From the NCBI GenBank assembly GCA_003695085.1, contig RFIV01000343.1:1-12629 (forward strand): DNA of 12,629 nt. Reading direction: 5' to 3'. Source of the DNA: Gammaproteobacteria bacterium (GTDB taxonomy: Bacteria > Pseudomonadota > Gammaproteobacteria > Pseudomonadales > Oleiphilaceae). The translations under genes were made by a program, and so were the position numbers. The notes beneath the pieces were generated by a model. That model searched no databases. It had not been told where the DNA came from and worked only from the letters and a program-made list of their open reading frames with translations. Shown here piece by piece: positions 6,914 through 12,629 of the stretch (position 1 is the first letter of the stretch; the number at the start of each line of letters is the position of its first letter).

Positions 6914-8468
6914 ACGCCGGGTATCCGGTGATATCACGGATCTTGCGATACAAGGGCGCCAATTGGCCGTAGAGGTTTCGGTAGACCTCCCTGTACAAAC
7001 GCTCGTAGAGGTGCACCGCTTCAGGCTCGGGTTCAAATCGTTGCCCCACCCGCACCATCGCTCTTGCCGCGAGTTCGCAGTCCGGATACACGCCCAGGCC
7101 CACCATGGCATTGATGGCCGCTCCCAGAGCCGAGGTTTCCGGTGTATGGGGGCGTTCTGCCGGGCAGTTGAAGACATTTGCGGTAATCTGCATGGCCTGG
7201 TCGCTCTGGCTGCCGCCGCCACTGATGCGCAGGGTATGAATGGGCATCCGGGTACGTTTTTCGATGCGTTCGCGCCCTTCCCTCAGGCTATACGCCAACC
7301 CTTCAAGAATGGCCCGGTAGATGTGAGCCCTGTTATGAACGTCTCCAAAGCCAATCATGGCCCCCTTGGCTTCAGGGCCTGGCTCCCGAATGCCCGGAGA
7401 CCAGTAGGGCTGCAACATCAGGCCCATGCTTCCCGGCGGAATGCCTTCAATCAACGAGTCAAACAGAGCTTCTGGCGGGATGCCCTGATCAACGGCTTGC
7501 TGAGCTTCACGAGCACCAAATTCACGCAGGAACCAGCTGACCATCCAGAAGCCCCGGTAGATCATCACCTCGGTGGAAAAATGCTCAGGCACCGCTGAAG
7601 GATACGGCGGAATGAAACGGGTCACTTCCGTATAACACTTGCGTGTGGTGTTGATGGTGGCCGTGGTGCCGAAGCTCAGAGCGGCCAGCCCGGGTTCCAG
7701 GCCTCCGCTCCCCAGAATTTCGCAGGCCTTGTCTGCCGCCGCCGCGATTACGGGCAACCCCGGCCTGACACCCAATGCCTGCGCCGGCTCCGGTCGCAAC
7801 TGGCCCGCAGGCGTGCATGGCGGTATCAGATCCGGCAACTGCTCACGCGTGATGGGCAGCGCCTGCCAGCGCCAATCACGGGGTGCTGCCCAGTCGAGAC
7901 GTTTGTAGTCGAAAGGCACATAGCCCACCTGGGAGCCCACGGAATCGACGAAGTTTCCGGTGAGACGGTGCAGCCAGTATCCCGACAGCAACACGAACTT
8001 GTGAGTCTGCTGCCAGATATCCGGCTCATGCTCGGCCAGCCAGTTGGCCTGTGCCCGGCGCATGAAACGGTCAACGGTACCGCTGACGCCTGCCAGCCTG
8101 AACGCCGTTCGCCAGATCAGGGGCAGGCGCGGAATGTGAGTCGCTTCTCTCTGATCGAGCCATATGATCGCGGGCCTCAAGGGCTGGCCATACTTGTCCA
8201 GGCACACAACCGTTCCACGCTGCGTGGTGACGGTGACAGCCTTCACCGCATCGGGCCTGACCGGTGCCTGCTTCCACATGCGTTCCTGGGCGGTGCACAG
8301 CGCGTCCCAATAGACCTCGACATGTTGTTCGGCCCAACCGGGTTTCTGGCTGAAGTACGGTTCTATCTCGCACTTTCCCTTGGCCAGCACGTCTCCCTTG
8401 TGGTTGATCAGGAGGGTACGTACCGACTGGGTGCCATTGTCGATGGCCAATACCACGGTATCCTTCAC
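6912..8468 (-). CDS. FGGY-family carbohydrate kinase (glycerol-kinase-like)
   Basis: FGGY kinases transfer phosphate from ATP to a sugar or polyol. The 518-residue product has the phosphate-binding loop LAIDNGTQSVR (7-17), KPGWAEQ (42-48, like glycerol kinase QPGWVEH), and TTQRGTVVCLDKYGQP (81-96). The probable catalytic base is D246 (AAADKACEILGSGGLEPG). The nucleotide-binding ALSFGTTATINTT is at 263-275, and the carboxy-terminal FGGY signature region LRISGGGSQSDQAMQI at 413-428. E. coli GlpK is close in length (502) but the sequence is clearly divergent, so a substrate other than free glycerol is possible. The GTG start overlaps the preceding gene's TGA (GTGA), with GGAG eight bases upstream. 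It is the last gene of the three-gene operon. The family is certain; the substrate is inferred from the neighbours. Confidence 0.88.
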   Translation of the reverse strand: MKDTVVLAIDNGTQSVRTLLINHKGDVLAKGKCEIEPYFSQKPGWAEQHVEVYWDALCTAQERMWKQAPVRPDAVKAVTVTTQRGTVVCLDKYGQPLRPAIIWLDQREATHIPRLPLIWRTAFRLAGVSGTVDRFMRRAQANWLAEHEPDIWQQTHKFVLLSGYWLHRLTGNFVDSVGSQVGYVPFDYKRLDWAAPRDWRWQALPITREQLPDLIPPCTPAGQLRPEPAQALGVRPGLPVIAAAADKACEILGSGGLEPGLAALSFGTTATINTTRKCYTEVTRFIPPYPSAVPEHFSTEVMIYRGFWMVSWFLREFGAREAQQAVDQGIPPEALFDSLIEGIPPGSMGLMLQPYWSPGIREPGPEAKGAMIGFGDVHNRAHIYRAILEGLAYSLREGRERIEKRTRMPIHTLRISGGGSQSDQAMQITANVFNCPAERPHTPETSALGAAINAMVGLGVYPDCELAARAMVRVGQRFEPEPEAVHLYERLYREVYRNLYGQLAPLYRKIRDITGYPA

Positions 8469-10045
8469 TTCAGACGCTCCGGCAGGCTGAAATATTGATC
8501 AATTATGGCAAGGTAGCGGCTCTTTTCGGCCTCCCATCTGGTGTCCGCCCAGCCCAGGTGGGTTTCGCACAACGCCCGTACAGCCTCCAGCAACGATGCG
8601 CCGCCTCCCGGCAGGATGTTCCCCAGGCGCGTGCGTCGCAACAACAGATCATCCAGATGCGCGACCGGTTCGTAGCTGAGAATCCAGCCGAGCTCCCCGG
8701 TCCAATAGCGCGTTCCGGGAATGGGCGTGCCGGGGTGTGCCTCCAGCCAGCGCATGGCATCTTCACCATATCGTCCCAACCAGCGTTTCTGACGCCCTGT
8801 CAGGCTCACCCGACTTGGGTGAGAAGCGGTATTGGACAAGCTCCGACGCCACTGTCTTATGGCATCTGGTTCGACAGGTAATGCGTATGACGCGGCCTCC
8901 AGCACGTCGGCAGCGATGAGCCGGAAGGTGGTCAGTTTGCCGCCGGCGACACTGACCAGGCCATTCTCGTTCCACAGGGTGTGCTCACGCCTTTCCTTTG
9001 AGGGGGCCAGTCCTTTGCCCTGCGAGACAACGGGGCGTACCCCGGCCCAGGTCGACAGGACATCTCCATGACTGAGCTGCGCTGACGGCAGAATATGGTT
9101 CAACCCTTCCAGCAGATAGGACACCTCTTCTTCGGTGATGGAGGCATCCTTGTCTGTCAGACAGTGATCAAGGTCCGTGGTGCCGGCTACGGTTACGCCC
9201 TCCCAGGGAAACACGAAGACAGGACGCTTGTCGCGGGGATGCAGATAGCTGATGGACATGGCCACCGGCACGCGCCAGGATGGAAACACAAGGTGGCTCC
9301 CGCGAAGCGGGCGAATATCAGGCTGACCTTCCGAGCGTTGCCTGAGCTGGTCGGTCCAGGCACCAGTTGCATTGATCACGACCCGACCTGAGAGCTCAAA
9401 GCTGTCACCGGACAACCTGTCACGACAGGTCGTCCCTTTTACCTGCCCTTCACCATCTCGCCGCACCTGCTCCACGGCACAATAGTGCAGCGCGATGGCC
9501 TCGTCGCCCAGCCCGCTTCGAATGACGTTGAGCGTGAGCCTGGCATCGTCCGTGACCGCATCCTGAAAACGCGTGAATGAATGCAACCCCTCCGTTCGCA
9601 TGCCAGGCACCCAGAAAGGGGCTTCACCAGCCGGGTATTTTTTGTGCAATACCTGCCCGGCCATACCATCATAGAGAGTGAGCAGCGCATTGAACGCCCA
9701 GTCGGGCGGAAATTCGGAACGATAGTGCCCCATGACAAACGGCAGCGGATCGACCTGCCCCTCGAGGGATTTCATCAGCCGCTGCCGCTCCTTGACCGCG
9801 TCGTTTGCCAAACGAAAATCCCCACTGGCCAGATAACGTAATCCGCCGTGCACCATCTTTGATGACTTGCTTGAAGTTCCCCATGCAAAATCTTGTTTTT
9901 CAAGCAGTATCACCTTCAATCCAAGCTCACTGCACAGCTGAAAAATGCCGGCACCGGTAATACCGCCCCCCACGACAATGGCGTCCCATTCAGTCTCCTG
10001 CGCACGCCGGATCTGCTGCGTCCGCTGATCATTCCATCTCTGCAT
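8465..10045 (-). CDS. FAD-dependent glycerol-3-phosphate dehydrogenase (GlpD-like)
   Basis: Enzymes of this family oxidise sn-glycerol 3-phosphate to dihydroxyacetone phosphate at the membrane surface and pass electrons to quinone. The 526 residues align with GlpD throughout. The FAD Rossmann motif VVGGGITGAG is at 24-33, and the family signature GTSSKSSKMVHGGLRYL at 56-72. These are followed by DDARL (166-170), VINATGAW (223-230), VFPWEGVTVAGTTD (278-291), WAGVRP (333-338) and VSVAGGKLTTFR (364-375). A DAO-type carboxy-terminal domain (about 395-520) contains LLLRRTRLG. E. coli GlpD is 501 residues. The ATG lies inside the AGPS-like gene (17-base overlap) with AAGGA upstream. Its company with an AGPS-like protein and an FGGY kinase suggests a specialised paralogue rather than the main glycerol-catabolism enzyme, so I give no gene symbol. 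Confidence 0.9.
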   Translation of the reverse strand: MQRWNDQRTQQIRRAQETEWDAIVVGGGITGAGIFQLCSELGLKVILLEKQDFAWGTSSKSSKMVHGGLRYLASGDFRLANDAVKERQRLMKSLEGQVDPLPFVMGHYRSEFPPDWAFNALLTLYDGMAGQVLHKKYPAGEAPFWVPGMRTEGLHSFTRFQDAVTDDARLTLNVIRSGLGDEAIALHYCAVEQVRRDGEGQVKGTTCRDRLSGDSFELSGRVVINATGAWTDQLRQRSEGQPDIRPLRGSHLVFPSWRVPVAMSISYLHPRDKRPVFVFPWEGVTVAGTTDLDHCLTDKDASITEEEVSYLLEGLNHILPSAQLSHGDVLSTWAGVRPVVSQGKGLAPSKERREHTLWNENGLVSVAGGKLTTFRLIAADVLEAASYALPVEPDAIRQWRRSLSNTASHPSRVSLTGRQKRWLGRYGEDAMRWLEAHPGTPIPGTRYWTGELGWILSYEPVAHLDDLLLRRTRLGNILPGGGASLLEAVRALCETHLGWADTRWEAEKSRYLAIIDQYFSLPERLK

Positions 10046-11666
10046 GACCGGATGTCCTTGCCGTTTCTGTCGAGTCGATGAGCAATGTGCCGGGATTGAG
10101 TCGTTGATGCGCGTCCATGTGTCGGGTCACCTGTTCGAGCATACTGATTGCAACCGGCCCTTTCTCGGTTTTCAGGTAAGGCGCGTGGTCCTTCCCCACG
10201 CCGTGTTGATGACTGATGGTGCCGCCATGTTTTACGATCAGCTCGGAGGTTGTGGTTTTGAGGCGCACCCATCGCGCGAGTGTTTCTTCGTAGGACCCGG
10301 CATTGGGAAACACATAGGTGGTATAGATGGAACAACCCTGCGGGTAGAAGTGCGACAGGTGTGTAAAAACATGCACCCTGCCCCCTTCGTCCTCGAGGAC
10401 TGTGCGCAAATTTTGCTCGATAAGGTTGAGCAGCCTGTCGACGTTGGACCAGGGGGTACAGGTTTCGAGTGTGTCCACGGCATAGCCTGCTTCCCAAAGT
10501 GATTCCCGCAAATAGGGCATGAGAAAGCGCTTGGCTTTCCATTTCCTGCCCAGCAGCTTCCCGGTATGCACGGGTTCAAAGGGCTTGAGGGTCCGACGGG
10601 TTTGCGAGAGCGCTTGGCGGCATTGCAAGCGTGTTCCCGTCACGCCAAATGTCATCATGCATTTCCCATGACCCGCGCCGCGTACAGATAGGTATTTTTC
10701 CAACAGGGCGATCTGAGACGGGTGCCCTGCCAGTGCCAACTGAGTTTCCGTCTCCACGGCGTTGCTCAGCCTTAGCATGCTCAGAGGCACGCGTGCCTGT
10801 ACCAATGCCCTTGAGGCGTTCCTGGCCCGCTCCCAGTCAGGAAAGAACACCACATAGAAGTCTTCGTGCTCCGGCAGCGGTGTGACCTTCACTTTCACTT
10901 CCGTGATCACGCCCAGGCGCCCTTCCGAGCCAAGGATCAGTTCGCGCACATCAGGCCCCGCGGAGGAAGCCGGAATCGGCGGCAGCTCCAGCGTCCCCTT
11001 CAGCGTTTCCACGCGGCCGCCAATAAAGAGTTGCTCAATGCGACCGTAGCGCAGGGACTGTTGACCGCTGGAACGGCTGGCGACCCACCCGCCAATGGTC
11101 GAAAGCTCCCAGCTCTGGGGAAAGTGCCCCAGCGTGTAGCCTCTGGCTCTTAACTGCGCTTCCACCATCGGGCCCGGTGTGCCTGCACCAAAGGTGGCGA
11201 TATGGCTGACTTCATCCAGTTCCATGAGCTGATTCATGCGCGCCAGCGAAAGCGTCAGTACCGGTCGCTCAGAGGCCAGCGGATTGATGTGACCGGCGAC
11301 TGAGGTGCCGCCACCGTATGGAATCACCACCACGTCATGGGTATCGCACCAGTTCAGCAGCTCTGCGACCTCCTCCGACGATTCGGGAAATGCCACCCCG
11401 TCCGGAAACACTTCAAATGCCCCGCTGCGCATGGCCAGCCAGTCGGGCAGGCTTTGCCCGCGCGCATGACGCACACGTGTTTCGGGTGAACGGTCAACCC
11501 CGGGATGGGCCGGCAAGCGGCTCTCGGGCACCTTGCTGACTACGGCCTCGAGGGTCGCATCATCCAGCCGCACCCCCAGCCCGATCCGGCTTTCCAGAAA
11601 CTCCTTACCCGCTTCCGGTAATGCCAGACTGGTGTTTTCATCCCCCCATCCGTTCCAGCGTCTCAT
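10029..11666 (-). CDS. AGPS-like FAD-binding oxidoreductase (alkyl-dihydroxyacetonephosphate synthase family)
   Basis: Eukaryotic AGPS, a peroxisomal flavoprotein, swaps the acyl chain of acyl-DHAP for a fatty alcohol to make the ether bond of ether lipids. This 545-residue protein has the AGPS-specific start RWNGWG (3-8). The FAD-binding IPYGGGTSVAG (115-125) and GYTLGHFPQSWELSTIGGWV (176-195) follow, the latter with the His of the AGPS GHEPDS segment. GSEGRLGVITEVKVKV is at 247-261. Then come R387 (MPYLRESL) in the position of a conserved AGPS Arg, TPWSNVDRL, CSIYTTYVF (445-453), and ISHQHGVGK (484-492), where AGPS has SHHHGVGK. I chose the ATG at 11664-11666 because GAGGAG lies six bases upstream; an in-frame ATG 15 codons earlier lacks this. 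It is the first gene of the operon. No targeting or membrane segment is evident. True ether-bond activity is unproven, as D-lactate-dehydrogenase-like FAD oxidases share the fold. Confidence 0.88.
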   Translation of the reverse strand: MRRWNGWGDENTSLALPEAGKEFLESRIGLGVRLDDATLEAVVSKVPESRLPAHPGVDRSPETRVRHARGQSLPDWLAMRSGAFEVFPDGVAFPESSEEVAELLNWCDTHDVVVIPYGGGTSVAGHINPLASERPVLTLSLARMNQLMELDEVSHIATFGAGTPGPMVEAQLRARGYTLGHFPQSWELSTIGGWVASRSSGQQSLRYGRIEQLFIGGRVETLKGTLELPPIPASSAGPDVRELILGSEGRLGVITEVKVKVTPLPEHEDFYVVFFPDWERARNASRALVQARVPLSMLRLSNAVETETQLALAGHPSQIALLEKYLSVRGAGHGKCMMTFGVTGTRLQCRQALSQTRRTLKPFEPVHTGKLLGRKWKAKRFLMPYLRESLWEAGYAVDTLETCTPWSNVDRLLNLIEQNLRTVLEDEGGRVHVFTHLSHFYPQGCSIYTTYVFPNAGSYEETLARWVRLKTTTSELIVKHGGTISHQHGVGKDHAPYLKTEKGPVAISMLEQVTRHMDAHQRLNPGTLLIDSTETARTSGHAEME

Positions 11667-11693
11667 CCTGTTCTCCTCTGTTTGAATCCTGTG

Positions 11694-11722
11694 CTGAACT
11701 TTGCATTCCATCCTAATACAAT
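11694..11722 (+). promoter_or_regulatory. Candidate promoter of the AraC-family regulator gene
   Basis: CTGAAC (11694-11699) and TACAAT (11717-11722) are separated by 17 bases. The -10 box matches the consensus well and the -35 box poorly. A start near 11730 would place the repeat cluster at 11732-11763 in the early transcribed region, compatible with autorepression. This is prediction by consensus only. Confidence 0.3.
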
Positions 11723-11737
11723 GGCGGCAAAGGTCAG
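11710..11737 (-). promoter_or_regulatory. Candidate promoter of the AGPS-like/GlpD-like/kinase operon
   Basis: On the minus strand CTGACC (11732-11737) is followed by a 16-base spacer and TAGGAT (11710-11715), each with four of six consensus bases. The weak boxes fit an activator-dependent promoter. The -35 box coincides with one copy of the GGTCAG repeat. It overlaps the opposing candidate promoter of the regulator gene. This is prediction by consensus only. Confidence 0.3.
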
Positions 11738-11764
11738 TGACCCGCTGGGTCAGACTCAGTCACT
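11732..11764. promoter_or_regulatory. Repeat cluster, candidate AraC-type operator
   Basis: Within 33 bases there are several related repeats. GGTCAG occurs at 11732-11737 and again at 11748-11753. TCAGTGAC (11734-11741) recurs as TCAGTCAC (11756-11763), 22 bases apart start to start. TGACCC-GCT-GGGTCA is a perfect palindrome at 11738-11752, and AGTGAC/GTCACT (11736-11741 and 11759-11764) are mutually inverted. AraC-family proteins usually bind direct repeats about two helical turns apart, which the 22-base period fits. The cluster lies in the 122-base divergent intergenic region next to the operon's predicted -35 box. The repeats are seen directly; binding is inferred. Confidence 0.45.
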
Positions 11765-11788
11765 TTTTGTGCCAATGCGAAACCGGAT

Positions 11789-12629
11789 ATGGACCCATTA
11801 GGACAAGCCTCTGTTTCAGCCCTGATGCAATATGTGCGCTTCGCACGCGAGGAAGGGCTGAACGTGTCTCAGGCTCTGGCAGTTGCTGGCTTGCCGGACG
11901 ATCCGGCGCATGCTGGCCTGAATCATGTGGGCGGCACGGTCTTTCAACGTTTCCTGAAGGCGCTCATCGAGTCATCCGGCGACCCATTGCTCGGGCTGCG
12001 CAGCGGCCAGTATGTGCAGCCCGGTTCCTACTCCACGCTGGGTTATCTGGTCATGACCTGCTCCACACTGGGAGAGGCGGTGGCGCTGATCGCCCCCTTT
12101 GAAAAACTGGTCGGTGACATGGGTGTCACCCGGATACTGGATGATGGCGACACGATCGAGCTTCGCTGGCACTGCAACTATACCGACCCTGCAGTGCGCC
12201 CACACATGATGGCCAATGTGCTGGCCTCCTGGACAGAGTATGCGCGCTGGCTGGCAGCACAACCGGCTTCTCCCACCCGGGTCCGTTTCCCCTTCACCAT
12301 TGACGCGGCGCTCCTGCCTCACTATGAACGGGTCTTTGGCTGCCCGTTGGAGGATAAGAGCGATTGCTGCGCCATTCGAATTGCCCGGCACCTGCTGGAG
12401 GCGCCCCTTCGGCAGCCGGATGCGCGCCTGAAGACGACACTCCTGCAGGCGGCCTCAGAGCAAATTGAGGCACTCAGCTCCGAGCAGGTGTCCTTTTCAG
12501 AGCAAGTGCGTGCCGTGATTCGCCAGCAATTGGATCAAGGGGTCATCCGGCGAGATGTCGTCGCCGAGGCATTCGGCTTGTCCGTGCGCACCCTGGTGAG
12601 GCGCCTGCAAGATGCCGGTACCTCATACC
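11789..12629 (+). CDS. AraC-family transcriptional regulator with arabinose_bd-type sensor domain; 3' end outside window
   Basis: The frame opens at ATG 11789 (MDPLGQASVSALMQYVRFA) and stays open to the window end, giving 280 residues; a full protein would be around 330-350. Residues of about 20-205 match the amino-terminal domain typical of OruR/ArgR-like AraC regulators (arabinose_bd-type), with FQRFLKALIESSGDPLLGLRSG (52-73), PGSYSTLGYLVMTCSTLGEA (78-97) and VRFPF (165-169). From about 240 the DNA-binding domain begins, and its first helix-turn-helix DVVAEAFGLSVRTLVRRLQDAG (256-277) is complete. The second helix-turn-helix is cut off. The Shine-Dalgarno is weak (CCGGAT). It is transcribed divergently from the AGPS-like operon and is the natural candidate for its local regulator, binding the repeats in the shared intergenic region. 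The ligand is unknown, possibly an operon substrate. Confidence 0.9.
   Translation, partial: MDPLGQASVSALMQYVRFAREEGLNVSQALAVAGLPDDPAHAGLNHVGGTVFQRFLKALIESSGDPLLGLRSGQYVQPGSYSTLGYLVMTCSTLGEAVALIAPFEKLVGDMGVTRILDDGDTIELRWHCNYTDPAVRPHMMANVLASWTEYARWLAAQPASPTRVRFPFTIDAALLPHYERVFGCPLEDKSDCCAIRIARHLLEAPLRQPDARLKTTLLQAASEQIEALSSEQVSFSEQVRAVIRQQLDQGVIRRDVVAEAFGLSVRTLVRRLQDAGTSY

Noticed and set aside
6767..7222. 151-codon minus-strand frame across the kinase 3' end and the terminators
   Set aside because: It runs through both hairpins and is out of frame with the conserved FGGY kinase sequence.
9916..10542. 208-codon minus-strand frame inside the AGPS-like gene region
   Set aside because: It is out of frame with the clear AGPS-like and GlpD-like proteins, and its translation is low-complexity and Arg/His-rich, with no family features.
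8465..11666. A fusion or common origin of the AGPS-like and GlpD-like proteins suggested by their similar MRRWN/MQRWN starts
   Set aside because: The similarity is only four or five residues. RWNGWG is an AGPS motif, and the GlpD-like protein goes straight into its own FAD domain.

Overview
The window looks like a piece of a gammaproteobacterial chromosome, probably a marine or pseudomonad-like lineage; I cannot name the genus. The evidence is a moderately GC-rich sequence, densely packed genes with clear Shine-Dalgarno sites, the order groEL-groES-FxsA, an AmpG-like permease overlapping a YajQ-family gene, and an AraC regulator with an arabinose_bd-type sensor domain. I see no insertion sequence, phage gene, CRISPR array, tRNA or rRNA.

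Layout. Bases 1-2195 (minus strand) hold the first 426 residues of GroEL, complete GroES and the inner-membrane protein FxsA. A good sigma-32 heat-shock promoter and a 5'UTR hairpin lie ahead of groES. Bases 2400-3481 (plus strand) hold a FabG-like short-chain dehydrogenase and, 5 bases later, a small alkyltransferase-like DNA-repair protein (Atl) with Trp in place of the catalytic Cys. Its 3' end overlaps the convergent AmpG-like permease gene. Bases 3456-5520 (minus strand) are yajQ followed by the ampG-like gene, overlapping by 8 bases. Bases 5707-6690 (plus strand) encode a response regulator with an intact receiver domain fused to a degenerate, probably inactive GGDEF domain. A 221-base convergent intergenic region follows, with three hairpins, two of which resemble plus-strand Rho-independent terminators.

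Bases 6912-11666 (minus strand) are the most interesting part: a tightly overlapping three-gene operon. In transcription order it encodes an alkyl-dihydroxyacetonephosphate synthase (AGPS)-like flavoprotein, a GlpD-like FAD-dependent glycerol-3-phosphate dehydrogenase and an FGGY-family (glycerol-kinase-like) kinase. A divergent AraC-family regulator (11789 to beyond the window end) shares a 122-base intergenic region with it. That region contains direct and inverted repeats that may be the operator.

The operon's parts form a plausible chain: polyol to polyol phosphate (kinase), glycerol phosphate to a dihydroxyacetone phosphate (dehydrogenase), then AGPS-like chemistry on that product. This suggests metabolism of ether lipids, alkylglycerols or a related glycerophospho compound. 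The substrate and direction are inference. The rest of the window is mostly housekeeping: protein folding, peptidoglycan recycling, alkylation-damage flagging and signalling.
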